A stretch of DNA of 64,000 nt, taken from the NCBI RefSeq assembly GCF_027744825.2, contig NC_071342.1, positions 22,784,001 to 22,848,000 on the forward strand, given 5' to 3'. Position numbers and translations under genes: made by a program. This document shows, piece by piece, positions 1-12,200 of the stretch (position 1 is the stretch's first letter; each line of letters opens with the position of its first letter). Origin of the DNA: Synchiropus splendidus. Its lineage: Eukaryota > Chordata > Actinopteri > Syngnathiformes > Callionymidae. The notes beneath the pieces were generated by a model. It made no database searches, was not told where the DNA came from, and saw only the letters and a program-made list of their open reading frames with translations.

Positions 1-449
1 TTTGGGGAACACTTGGTTCAATGAAAAAATCCCGAGGCGTTTGGAAGTAAAAGGTCACATTAGCCGTTAGCTCTGTGACAATCTGTGGTGTCGCAGGACC
101 GACAAGGATCACGCCAATGTTCTGTTGTGAAGGTGTGTGGTCAACTTAGAGACACGTCAGGTTTAAAAACAACTTCAAGTTGCACATTTGACTGGCTTCT
201 CCACTGTGTGTGAGAATGTGGGAAGAGGAAGAATGTGACCGAATCCATGTGGTCTCCTCACATTGCTATTATTATTGTTCTCATTGTCATGATTTCATGT
301 CATCACCCACCTCTATCTCCGGACCCATGAGGTGAAACTGGATCACTTCCCACGGCTCACCTGACACTCTCTCACAGGACATCTGGTCTGAGACTGTGAT
401 GGTTCAGTCGGACTTCATCAACTGTGTGTGTGTCTCTCTTTATCGCCAG

Positions 450-731
450 CTACCATCAGCTGCTGCAAGACAAAAAGCAATCCTTCAGAAGCTCTCCAGA
501 TGTTGTCCTCTGCTCGGCTCAGTCTCAGGAGTTTGTCCACCAAAGCCAAGGTTGGTCCTCTGCGTCATGCAGTTCCCGGTTCTAGTCTGACTGTCCTCAT
601 TCCTCCAGCAAACACACACAGACGTGCTGACGGGTCAGCTGCACCAGGACCTGCAGGACGGCGTCGCTGACCTGGACAGACTGGTCACAGAGCTGCAGGA
701 ACTGGCCGGGAACCTGCGCAACACCAGCTGA
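450..731 (+). CDS. 3' end of an unidentified coiled-coil-like gene (last two exons, partial)
   Basis: I do not recognise this gene. Two exons can be proposed. The first is 450-550, after a pyrimidine-rich acceptor ending in CCAG and before an AAG|GTTGGT donor. The last is 609-731, after TCCAG, opening with QTHTDVLTGQL and ending NLRNTS then TGA at 729-731. The phases agree (101 bases, then phase 0). The last exon encodes a 40-residue amphipathic helix rich in Leu, Gln, Asp and Glu, like the C-terminal end of a coiled-coil protein. A poly(A) signal lies 77 bases after the stop, which supports a real 3' end. Earlier exons are outside the window or not visible: an apparent exon just upstream (378-423) would leave a 26-base intron, which is too short. 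The donor is weak, so the first of the two exons is uncertain. Confidence 0.45.
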
Positions 732-807
732 CTGACCTGTGGATCGGTGTTTTTATGTCTGTAAGATAACTTTGTATTCGTCAGGTCACCATGAGAGGCA
801 AGACCAC

Positions 808-813
808 AATAAA
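808..813 (+). promoter_or_regulatory. poly(A) signal AATAAA
   Basis: Canonical AATAAA lies 77 bases after the TGA of the upstream partial gene. Cleavage would be expected near 825-840. Confidence 0.5.
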
Positions 814-831
814 TAGCTGGACCCAACGTGC

Positions 832-3475
832 ATGTCAACCCTTCGTTCCCAGCGTGTCCTGGCTCGGCCCTGGGGCCTCCACCCTGTCCACTCACACCTG
901 AGGATCTTGATGCTGCTTCTTTTCTCACACACACACAGAACAATTGTGTGTGTGTTTCCAGCCTTCACACTCCCGTGACACTGCCTCTCAGGATCCATAC
1001 AAACATCGTCTGAGCAGGCCCGGCTCCTCGAGGAGCAGCTGCACTCGTACACACTCACAGAATTCCTGGCATGTTTCGGTGATGTCACCCCTCCATTACA
1101 TCACTCATTTAGCTTGCCTGAAGAGCTCAGACGCGCTCATAAGCTTCTCACGTTCAGTGCTGTCTGACTGAACTGCTCCTCTGACTGAATATGATGGGAA
1201 TTGAACCCACAGCCATGTGTCTGTACCGTCATGTTACATCTGGTACAACTGTTGCGCTGCCGTAAAACCAGCCAAGCCAAAATATATGCATTTGAAATCC
1301 TCTCAAAATGCTTCTTTATGAAATCGATATGAAAATGAAGGACAACTATAATTTTCGTTTGTTTTGTAAACAGACAATGCAGTTTCAGTTACCGTTTTAT
1401 GAAAATCTTTCTTTTTTATATTCAGTTCAATTCTAGTTTTAGTTTTTTGTTAGTTTTTGTTGACTATCATAACCTTGGTCCACTGCTCAGCCAACATACA
1501 TAACCACCCTACACTCACACGTTCAACTGGTTCACTGACGCGAGGCAATGGTGGATGCAGCTCTCTTGAGCAACAGCTAATGCTTCACTAGTTAGCATCA
1601 TTGTTCTCAAGGCTACATTCAGGATACACAAATGTTTTATGAATGAAGCTGTTCAGAAGACAACATGGAACGTAACAGATGTTTAAGCACGCTAATCATC
1701 AAGTGACCAAGTCAGCAGGAGTGTGGTGGGATGAGGCTGCAGCAGTGAGTCACGTCTGCAGCTGATGGTCAGGCTCAGAGAGAAGTGGAAACACCAGAGT
1801 TCTGCAGCTGGAAGGTGACGTCATGGACTCTCAGAAACGCTCGTCTCACCTTCATGTCAGTTTCATTGCTTCCTCATGTTGTCGCCTCCAAACATCACAA
1901 AATCTGCTCGCCTCCTGAGTCACAAAAACTCAACGCTACAAAACGTTTACTGGGGAAAGGAAATGTTTACAGACAAAAGTCCTCAACAGTTGAAACACTG
2001 GAAGCAATTAAGCAGTCGCTGACTTTGACACGACTCTGGTTGCCTCTGAGCGAGCGGCGCAGGGTGACGTCAGGCTTACGAGGAGCAGCAGCAGCGCTTA
2101 ATCGACTGTAAAAGAGCCACAGTCAGGAACCAATTTGAGTCTTGGCCACAATTGTGTCGACTCGGTACCATGTGGTGGTGGACGTGTATCAAGTCGACAT
2201 TTTGGTTTCCAGACTAAGACTGTGGTTGGATTGATGGTGGCGACAGCTGGTGGCAGTTAGAGCTTCACAATCAGTTGAGAGCTGGAGGGGAGTAACCGAC
2301 TCGACATCCATGAGGAGCACAACTAGATCCATCCACCACAGACGGGGCGCAGTGTTGAAGCTGCACACGGGCCTGGACAAGCCCCTGCTTGTAGAGACAG
2401 AGGTCTTCAATGTTCTGGACCTCTCTGGGAATGGAACCCTCACACTAGCTTGTCTTGACCGTCACATGTCCCTGACACATTCCTGGGTCCTTCAATATGA
2501 TCACTGGCTCCTGGAGGCCTCACAACATCATCCCACTTATGACACCACATGGAGCGAAGTGTGGAGAAGCTCGACCTGGTCATGGTCCCTGCAATGACCT
2601 CAAAAAGCATGGATACCAAGCTTTTATGTGTGATTGACAAAAGGAATCATCAGGGTCAGTGGCCACCAGAGTGAGGGGCTCCAGTGTGAGTCGGTTTGAC
2701 TGAGAGGTTAGAAAACCATGGTCCATGAATCAATGTTTGTCCCGTACTGTATGTCCAGCTTCACATGTCTCAGACCCAAAAGTTCCCTCTGCTTTGACCA
2801 GCTCTCCCACGTGCAACTCAGAGGAGCAGCAGGAAGTGTACGTGAGACAATGTGTTCCAGCTGGTGTCTTTTATTTGGACGAGATATTTGAGGAAGACTA
2901 AACACTTGCTTGAATGACCCGAGTGCCCAGGGCCAGAACGAGTCTGGGTTCTGATCATCATCTTCCATTGTGAGGAGAGGTCTCCCGGCGTCAGGCTCAG
3001 AAGAGCCAGCAGTAACAGGTAAAATATTTGTGGAGAAGCTGTTGAAGCTTCTGACCCTTGTATGCACCACACATGGCGGAGCTCAGAGTTCCAGTTGAAG
3101 AGCTTCCTCTGGACCAGCCAGAAGGGACCAGCATGTATCGTCAGTGCATCATGGGGACTCGCTTGTGACTGTTTTGTCTCACAGCTGGCCACTGATGAGG
3201 GCAACAGAGGACATCTAATCTCCTGAAATGGACTCCAAACTGGACAAATGTAGTCAGGGGTCCACAAAAATGAAGACGGAAGGAACAAACAAAGGTAACC
3301 AAATCACAACCTCGGTGGTGAGTTAAGCAAGATGACTTGAAGGTGAGGCGTTGGAACATGCTGCCTCTGTGGATGAACGACTTTCAGCCGTGACCTTGAC
3401 CTCCATGAAGGGGAGTTGAGGAATGAACGTGTACAGCATGATTCTCCACACTATGTTGCCTTAGGGGCTGATCTC
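832..3475. other. intergenic, no supportable gene
   Basis: I see no exon-like open frame with splice sites. Short frames on both strands look like chance. Around 1178-1250 the minus strand holds a GGTTCAATTCC stretch resembling a Pol III B box, possibly a decayed tRNA-derived SINE. 1280-1480 is AT-rich and shares a short stretch (AATGCTTCTTTATGAA) with 53490-53560. Confidence 0.4.
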
Positions 3476-4105
3476 TCATCGGCTTATCAGGAGTTTCTTC
3501 TGGAGCTTCACCAGCTCGAGCTCACAGTGAAGAGCCTTCTCCAGAATGGCGTTGGCTTTTCGCTCCATCCTCAGCACGGCCTTCAGTCGTGACTGAGCCT
3601 GCAGTGCCCCGACATACAAGACCTCTCTGTCCTCCTCAGCCAGGCTAACCCTACGATGCCACCTGGCAACATGGATGTCTCCATCGATCCGGTGCCGGGC
3701 GACGGCCAGAATGTCTCTCTTCATCGTCTCAGCCAAGAGTGGATTTGCCTCCTTCTGTGACGGCTCTTCCTCAAAGTTGTTTTCCGTTTCCGGTCCAGGC
3801 TCAGCTGCGTGGCCTTCAGACGTACACCCTGGTTCCACGAGGATGAATTCTCGACTCTCAGTCTCAGAGATGGGGAGTGAGATGGGAGCGTCTTCTTCAG
3901 TTCTGTCAGGGGCCTCCACACGGGAGCCTTCCCTTGGTTCACCCCCGGCTTCCACCAGCACGTATTCTTCCACGTCGTCCCCTGTCGCCGCCACAGTCCG
4001 CTCTGTCTCTTTCGTATCCTCGTCCACCAGACCCAGGGCAGGTGGTGGAGACTTCTCTTCACTCGACATTTTCAACTCCAAATGTTTGGTGAAGCTGGTT
4101 TTCAA
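3476..4105 (-). CDS. hypothetical protein, acidic with two LIR-like motifs and a helical C-terminus
   Basis: This is an uninterrupted 209-codon frame on the minus strand, and I do not recognise the family. The first ATG is at 4105. A second, opening MSSEEKSPPPALG at 4069, may be the true start because the protein composition becomes uniform from there. The N-terminal 110 residues are acidic and Pro/Glu/Thr-rich, as in a disordered region. They contain two similar motifs, EEYVLVEAG and REFILVEPG, each fitting acidic-[WFY]xx[LIV], the core of an LC3-interacting region. The last 70 residues are charged and helical, ending in ELELVKLQKKLLISR. No signal peptide or membrane segment is visible. Its length and even composition suggest a real single-exon gene or a large terminal exon, but I see no clear promoter and the nearest minus-strand AATAAA is about 600 bases downstream (2870-2875). 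It could be chance. Confidence 0.45.
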   Translation of the reverse strand: MKTSFTKHLELKMSSEEKSPPPALGLVDEDTKETERTVAATGDDVEEYVLVEAGGEPREGSRVEAPDRTEEDAPISLPISETESREFILVEPGCTSEGHAAEPGPETENNFEEEPSQKEANPLLAETMKRDILAVARHRIDGDIHVARWHRRVSLAEEDREVLYVGALQAQSRLKAVLRMERKANAILEKALHCELELVKLQKKLLISR

Positions 4106-5449
4106 AATCCTTTCATGGTGTTCTCTGTTGGCTTCTCTGTAGCATGCTGCTGGTGAGCTGCTGCTTCACACCTTCATCCATCCTGGTGCGATAATGCAGT
4201 CCTCTCTCCGTCAGGCTGTGAACCGCTATTAATCATCTTCAGTCGCTTTGATATTTCGTCCTCACCTTTGATTTCTGCTGGTTCAATGTCACGCGACTTT
4301 GACGTCTTCGGCACCTTATGACGTCATTTTGAACTGAGTTGAGATAGAAAGGAGTTGATTGGGCCCAATTTGGGTCAATATTCTATTCTAATTGTAGTAC
4401 TTTCCAGCGACTGTCCAAACCTTCTTGGGCATGGAGGTCTCCAGAGCTTCAGAGGTTGCCACTGGACTCCTCCTCCACTTTCCGTTAGAGGATGCCCCAC
4501 AGATGGAGACATGCTTGGCCTGAACACCACCTTCACCTTCAGCTTCTGTAGCAAGGCAGTGGAGGCGTGTTGTGGGGTTGTTATCGTGTTGCAGTCTATT
4601 TTCCAAACAAACTTCAGGATATGAGGGAGGGAAAAGGCCTTATTTAGCTTCGACATTTTCACTCAGGCAACTTTTGTTTCTAGCGTTTTAGACATGAATG
4701 GCTGAGTGTTGAGTTGTTTTGAGAGGACAGTAACTTGACTGTGACACAAGCTGCTCACTGGCTACTTTACATGGTATCAAAGCGTAATTTCTCCTGTGTT
4801 GTCCAATGGAAAGATATGATTTAATATTTGCCAAAACCTGAGGGCTGTACTCACCTTTGTTCAGAACTGGGGTCCTTTGATGTCGCAGAAGCCCCAGGAA
4901 CGTTGTGGTGGTCTCCAACACAACAGTTAGGAACCAGAGCTCTGCTGGCTCTGGACACCTGCAGATGTGTGGCTGATAAACTGCATGTGCGCGACACCCT
5001 CGAGGGAGCAGGTCTGGAAACATCACATGTCTCGACACGAGCAGCCGACATCACTTCCTCCTGCAGGCAGAGTTTAATGTCAATGGAGAGACAGAATCAA
5101 ACTTTTCAATTAACTGCAGGAGAGTTTGACAATACAACTTGTTTAGAACACCACGTCATCTTTCACCTAAAGCCAATGTTTATTTATCATATTTTAAACA
5201 GCTTTACTAAGTGACCGACAGCACTATGTCACAAATGGTTTTCATTCAACTCTCTTATTTCAATTGACTTGTTTGGTCTGTGACTTAAAAGCTGAATGTA
5301 AAAAAATGTTAACTGCTAAAAAAGTGTTTTTTATTGAAAGTGATTTTTATTTTAGTGAGTTTTTCTAACAAAAGATAATAGTAAACGTTTAAAATACTTA
5401 AGTGTTCCTGAATAAAGTAATAAAAAACGAGTGATTTTAACAAACTTCA
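4106..5449. other. intergenic, nothing recognised
   Basis: There are no frames with splice context or family similarity. 5220-5450 is AT-rich. Confidence 0.4.
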
Positions 5450-5957
5450 GTCACAAAGACGTCCTGCAGCGAAGAAAGCAAAAGTCTTGAGAAAGTACCG
5501 TGTCAAACCAAATACCAGCTCATGACGGTGAAGATGATGGCGACGAGCGTCACTCTTCATGACGACACACCAGGTTCGATTGCTGTTATGGAGGTCCATC
5601 CGTTGGTCAGGTGGACGGGTGGCGCGGGGGTCCGGTTCTGACCAGGCACTGGCTCCGTCGAAGCTCCTGAGTAAGAGACGGCCCAGGACCCCCGCGTGAC
5701 GTCACTTCTGGAGGCGGCTGCTTCACCTCAGAACTCCGGGATAGAAACTTTCCGGAGTCGAGCACCGGAGAACCTCCAGACCAGCACCGGGACACAGCGG
5801 AACTTTTGACCTCCACGTTGCCATAGAAACGCCGTCTCTTCTTCGCGGGCGTGTTGGGTTCGAGTCCCGCTCGGTACCTGCGGGAGAATGTGGAGGAAGA
5901 CCGACGCCTCCTCGTAACTTCCTCCCGAGCTCGTCGAACTTTTCCTCCCTCGCGGAC
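5450..5957 (+). promoter_or_regulatory. ltbp1: probable promoter and 5'UTR of the ltbp1 long form
   Basis: GC and CpG content rises sharply from about 5600 into exon 1, as in a CpG-island promoter. I see no TATA box. The start ATG at 5958 follows GCGGAC, an acceptable Kozak context. The exact transcription start cannot be read from the sequence. Confidence 0.5.
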
Positions 5958-6262
5958 ATGACTCGCTCGGAACTCGCTCTCCTTCTGTGTCTCGGCTCGT
6001 TTCTGGCCCTGATAAGCGGGTCAGCGGAGCAGCAGGGTCCGGGTCCGGGCGCCTTCAGGAGGCTCTACGTGCTCCAGCCGGGGTCGGCAGCCGGAGCGGA
6101 CCGGGGGCTGAGAGTCAGCTCCATCTCGACGCGGCCCGGACAACCGCAGACCTACAACCTGGAGCTGAACGCCAAGTTCGACGGTCAAGTTCGAACCCGC
6201 AGGATGGGGAGCCAGGCGGGTTCCGACCCGCAGCAGACGGAGCAGAGCCTGAAGCTGTCCGG
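5958..6262 (+). CDS. ltbp1: ltbp1 exon 1: signal peptide and basic N-terminus (long form)
   Basis: Codes residues 1-101 plus two bases. [20 protein letters not shown] is a classical signal peptide, with cleavage likely after the Gly-Ser-Ala near residue 23. The rest is Arg, Gln and Gly rich, with RRLYVLQPG and [10 protein letters not shown] resembling the start of human LTBP1L. The donor is GTGAGT at 6263. This exon is specific to the long isoform, whose extra N-terminus is known to strengthen matrix binding. Confidence 0.9.
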
Positions 6263-9200
6263 GTGAGTCAGTGGTCAAAGACCCGACCGTTTCGCCGGGT
6301 TTATCATTGTTTATCACGGACGTTCAAATGACTGTTCAAGCGGACATGTTTGTTAATGGGCTCGTGGCAGGTCAGTCAAGGTGCTTTTAGGGCCCGCTGG
6401 TCTTCTGCTCCGTGATGTTTCCACCTGAGCTTCTACTGCTGCATGTTCCTTCATCACTGGTGTGGAATTGGTTGGTGTGTACCTCCGTTGCTCTCCAACA
6501 CAAGTGTGACGCGAACACGACCGGCAGAAATTTTGGTTTACCCTCAGAAGAAAGTTCTGGAGACAGCAGTCAGTCCGGTGCTGGATGTTACCAGGTTCCT
6601 TGAACGCACCTGCGATAGTAAATGACTAGTCAGAGATGGTCGGCGCCGCCTGAAGGCTGATGATGCACGTTAACACTGATACACGTGGAGATGCCAGTGT
6701 TCCAGCTGAGGTGAGGGACAATCGGTGACTCCAAACGTGCGTACACTCGATGGAAAGAGCGTCCAGGGGGGACGAGACAATCTCACTTTCAGACCCATGT
6801 TTGTTGTTGCAGGAGTGCAGGTTATAGACTCTGGTAAATACAAGCTTACTGACACTGTGGGGGCAGTTTTGTCCCCGTGTGTGATGGAGTCTGTCACACT
6901 GTTGATACTCCAGAAGGCTGCTCATGTACTGTAGTGTTAGTATTGACAAGAGGCCAGCCATAATACATGGTCACATTCGATGTTAAAACTGGTTTTCTTC
7001 TTAGGTTGTCCTCATCTGAACCATAACTTCAGTGTGAGCCATGAGGCTTCATGTTGGTGTTTTTGCTCGCTCATTGTTCTGCACCTGTTGTCTCACCTGT
7101 ACGTAGCCCCGGAAGTGACATGCATGTGTTTATGTTTTTGGATGTGACATGCATAACTTTTTTTTTTTCTCCCGAGATAACAGTTATTCTTGAGATAATT
7201 TGTATCTCGAGTTAATTTTCGGGATAAAAAAATAAAGTCATGCATGTCGCTTCCAGGGACACGTAATACGTATAGCTTAGCCACATATGGTATTATTTTG
7301 AGTAGAAGGCACTTGATCAGAGTGTTAAAAGTGCACAGACTTGCAGACAGTGACTGACAACGTTGACAAATAGTTATGAAGCCATGGGAGACATAGTGGT
7401 TACAGGTGGATGGATACAAAATGCTTTGCCAGAGAGGCAGCTACGCATGCGCTGACATTTACGATTATATCTTGAGATAAACATTATCTTGAGATAACTG
7501 TTATCTCAGAAAAAATAAAGTCATGCATGCCACATCCAAAAAAAAGAAACACATGCATGTCACTTCCAGGGCTCCGTACACCCAAGATACTCACAGATGG
7601 ATATTTAACTAGCCAACAAATGGTCATCTTCCATGCAAAGCCTTGGCTCCACAAAGGCATGAGAATCTGCAAGTTTTAATCTAATTCAGGGAAATTACCA
7701 GGGAGAAACACCTATCTCATGGAAACCAGTTTGATGGTCCTAGGATTAGGGCACTGTACAGGCACTATTGATTGGAAATGTAGAGCCTCCAATCTCTCAT
7801 GTCTTTCATGGTTTAGCAAGGTTTTTCTTCCAAACAGTCATCACGCCACCATTAAACCAGATTTATAATATCTGTTGATTGTCGGTTTGGTGTTGCATGT
7901 TTCAGATGAGACCTCATTGGTTAAGCTATGTGTGCTTAGCTCCCCTTCTTGACATCAGCTTTCTCAATGAAACCCTCAGCTGCTCAGTCGTCGACATTGG
8001 CTGGAGTCTTACTGATGAACCGCATGTCTGCGGATGGAGGAGCAACAGGTCTCACCATGGCTCTTCATGCTGTGGAGGGGGAGCAGCTAACATCAGTGGC
8101 AGTAGCTACATTATGGCTTAAAGAAGGAATCGCACAAGTGTGAGCCGAGACATCCTGATATGAGCCGCCTCGAGCTTCTTCTCATGGAGGAGCAGAGGGT
8201 CTGCTGTGAGTCTCCTCCGGATAGATTAGATTAGATGGCCTTTATTAGTCCCACATGACTAACCTTCTACCTCTAGACTTCACAGGACATACCTTCTTGA
8301 TCCTTCAGTGAGGAAAACATAAACTTTAATCAGGTCAAATCCTGAAAACAGCAGAGGTTTAAATGTAAAATAAAAACTGGTTGACCGGATTGTGATGGCT
8401 GACAAAGGCGCTGAGTTGACAGGTACGCAATAGTTTTGAAAGTGTGAATGTAATTAGCACAAGTTAATGTAGAGGACCTGACCTCAGAGGAGGAGGTGTT
8501 GGGTTCAGCTCTCCACTCCAGTGAGAGTTGCCGGTGGTGTGATGTCACACTGAGAGCTTTGTCCCACCAGAGTGGAGGAGGCGAGGGGGTCACCTGGTGT
8601 TGGTCATGTGAGTGTGAAGACCGGCGATGACAGAGCTAGAAGCAGCTCTGCTGCGGTGGTCAAGCTTTACTGTTGCAGATTGCAGAAGAACGAAACACAA
8701 AAAGAAAATGGGAACTGTTTTCACTGACTCATGGTGCAGAGCTCCCCTGGCATGGCACCAGAGTGCAGGATGACGGCGTTCAGTGGGAAGAGAAGTATGT
8801 TCCGTGATGTAACTGAGGAATAATGATGACTGAACTTGTTGGCCACAAATGAAACCAGCGTTAATCGGTCGCAGCCGTCGCCCCGACACTCTCGGGGATC
8901 TGAGTTCCTGTGCGGGCGCTCGTGTCTGAGACCTTTCGATCTGACCACGAGCCGCTTCTTAAATGTTTCTGGGAGCTGGAACGGACACCACACACACAAA
9001 CATTCTGGTCATATTGAGGTGCAACCGTGCTGGAGTGCAGATCCACTGGGACACTCTCTGTTGGACTCCACCTGGACCTCATCTTTCCGTCTTTCCACTG
9101 GGACCCCTGATGCATGTTCGCAACAATGAGTGGCTGGAGCCGGCTTTCATCCACCCAGGTGAACACCTGCGAGCTGTGTCTTCATGTGTATTCACGAGTA

Positions 9201-12200
9201 TGTTCCAGTGTCTGTGACACCTCATCCGCTTGAGAGGCTTCAGCAGAAGCACGTTCTGAAGAAGAGCCTTGAGGTTCAGGTCCATCGTGTTCTCTATATC
9301 ACAGCAAGAACGCCACTCCAGTCTCACACCTTAAACATGTGACCTTGTTCTGTGGCTGAGGTCATTTGAGAATCGGTTCAGTGAAGGTTCACTTCGTCAC
9401 GCTGGTCTGCAGGAAGTGCTCATGTGCGTTACGACAGCCCTGTTCTCCAGAGAGCCTTGTCCTCCTTCCTTCCCAAACTGAACTGGGGTCACCTGCCTCT
9501 AATCTCGCTGAGAGCAACTCACAGACAGCTCTAACAAGGAAGTGACCTCAACAGTGCCAGGGTCCTGGCTGTGTGAGGTCCGACGCCTCGGCTGCTCCGC
9601 TCACGAGCCACAACTCTGATGTGGATCAGAGAACACAGTGCGGTTCAGTCACCTGGACGCTAACAAGGATTAAGAAGTGCCAGGAAACACGAGAGCAGAG
9701 TGGCCAACTTCGCTGTTTGGAAACCACTTGTCGACCATGAACAGACGGACCAGGATGGACCGGACCGCTTCCTCCCCCAGCGCAGACACCTGGTGGATCA
9801 GCAGAGCGACAGCTGCAGAACTGGACTGGAGGAGGTTCGCAGTCTATTTTGCACAACATAGGTACCAGCAGCAGGAGCCACCGTGGTGTCGTGTGTCGGC
9901 CACATTTGTCTGGGTCATCGTGCATCTGTCAAGAAGCATCTCTGTTGTCCAGCCCAGACTGAGTGACAGTGATGGTTCAGGGACTTCAGGTCCTGCGCTG
10001 CTCTTTCAGGAGAATCCATCTGATTTATCTCATTGTTTTTGATGTTTGGACAGTGTGTCTCACAAACAATAATGGGGACATTTTTTTCAAGTCATGGCCT
10101 CAGTGTTGGTGAGGTGACCAGCGCCTCACTGCAGTCCGGACTCCCACAGTTGGAGGATCCTCAGAAGTCATCACAAGGCGGTGTCCAGTGCTGCAGCAGC
10201 TCCTGTGATGTTGTTGTTGACCCTCATTTGTGACCTGTCCACTGCAGACCTGGACCCATATTCCTAAAGATTCTGAGAATCCTCCCGGAGAGCTCCTGAC
10301 TTGACCTAAAAATTCCTCAGGAGGAGTCTTGGGATAGGATTCCAGAATGGACTGGAACTTTTATCTTGGTGGGGAGGTTTGGTTGACCCTGTTCCTACGA
10401 GTCATCACTTCAAAAGCTGTGATTGGTTGATCCTAAAAGCTAGATAACAAAATATCATAAACTGTCTAAATATAATACAATAAAAATAATATATATACTT
10501 TTCAAAATAAACTTAAACATACATAGTGTAAGTAAAGTGTAAATGAAAGTATCTTAAAGTATTTTACGATATCCGACATCTCGATATTTTGATGATGTTT
10601 CAATGCATAGAATGGATCCAGACTAGTGATATTAGTCATCAGGGTTGGGGAGCAGCGCAGCCACAGAAATGTCCACAAGTTCCAGTTGCAACATTGTCTT
10701 TTCTTTTCAATCAAAAATGCATTGCTTTTGCTAGGCGGTTCTTCATGTTACCGAGGTGTCTCCACATCATGTTGCTACCAACAGAGACGTCCTCCCTCAA
10801 TCTTCCCTCTGCAGTCCTGGGAAAACATTCATTCTCTCTTCTGTAATCAACTCTGGTATGTGAAGCTGTCCAGAGCCAAAAATGCCTGAGTCCATTTATA
10901 ACCTCTGTTAGGTTGCCAGGACAGAAACACTTTTTGGTGGCCTTGTTAATATTAGATGGGCGGGGAACCAAAATCGTTTGGGGACGCAGAAGCGTTTAAT
11001 TCTGGACACACGTCCTGAACATGGAGTTTGACTGAACTATCGTGTGTGCAGAGCATCTTCCCGAGGCGTCGGATCGAAACATGCCGGTGTTCGGCTCTGG
11101 ATTCCTTCAACCGACTCACTTAAACTCTGCCAGCGTCTGATGCTGTTGTTGTATTTCTGCAGTGTGAACGTCTGTGGAGGTCACTGCTGTCATGGATGGA
11201 GTAAAGCTCAGGGGTCACAGCGCTGCACCAAACGTAAGTAACCTGGTCTGGTCTTCACTAACTGACGCCGTCATGATGCATGAACAGTCTCAAAGTAAAG
11301 TGGACTTTGACTTGGACACCACCAGACCTCCAAGACCTCCAACTATCCCTCATGATGGTCAGCTCCTTCAAGTCTATTGCAGACATTAGTTTCCTCCAGA
11401 GGAACTGGGCCCACTGAGATAGAGCCTCATGGTGTGATGTCATCAGCAGGTGACTAACTGATCTGATGGTCTGATGCATCCGACTTTGTAAATTCGATAA
11501 ACACACGGCTCATGCTCGCTGCGTTGGACCTGCGCACATGAACATGACAACACCATGACGGCGCGCCGCGCTCTGCAGCATTCGCCAGCCAACAACGGCA
11601 CATGTGGTGGACTTTGGTTTATGATCATAGTTTTAAACTTATTTTTAATACAGGGAACCTTTGATAATGGCACCAGATCCCTGTTTACTTTATTACATGG
11701 AGAGGTCTTCAGTAAGGCCATGAAAAACAACCATTTTAGGAGAGAGAGTTGTGAAAAGGTTTTTCATCACACAAGACAAAGGACTGACAGTTTGGATCAT
11801 GATCTGGAGAATAGAATCTGACTCCATGATCATTTCTTCACCTGATTTCTCATGTTTCTTCAGTAGCATCTAGGAAATGTGTCCAGACTGCTCCATAGTT
11901 CAAGTCAACTGTTTAGAGACATGAGATACAGCAAACAGACGGCTCCATTTAACCCCTAAATAAAGCTGGCAGAGCAGCCTGTCAGACACCAGCGGCTTCT
12001 ACCAGAGACCTGAAACATTGAGTTTCTCATCTCTGCACTGAGTTCACTGTTCTATTGAGACATCAACAGATCATGATGTTGGAGACAAACTCCACTAATA
12101 CGTTTCATCATAAAACAGTTTCTAGAGAGACTGTAGTGTCCAACACATGGAAGAGAAGGAGCGTGGATTTATCCTGATAATTATCGTTATCGCCGTAATG

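Noticed and set aside
378..423. Possible exon before the upstream gene's last two exons
   Set aside because: It would leave an intron of only 26 bases (424-449), too short for vertebrate splicing.
1178..1250. tRNA gene on the minus strand
   Set aside because: A B-box-like stretch is present, but I cannot fold a full cloverleaf or find a good A box; at most it is a SINE remnant.
5840..5885. GGTTCGAGTCCC, a tRNA-like B box upstream of ltbp1
   Set aside because: No paired acceptor or anticodon arm around it; probably chance in GC-rich promoter sequence.
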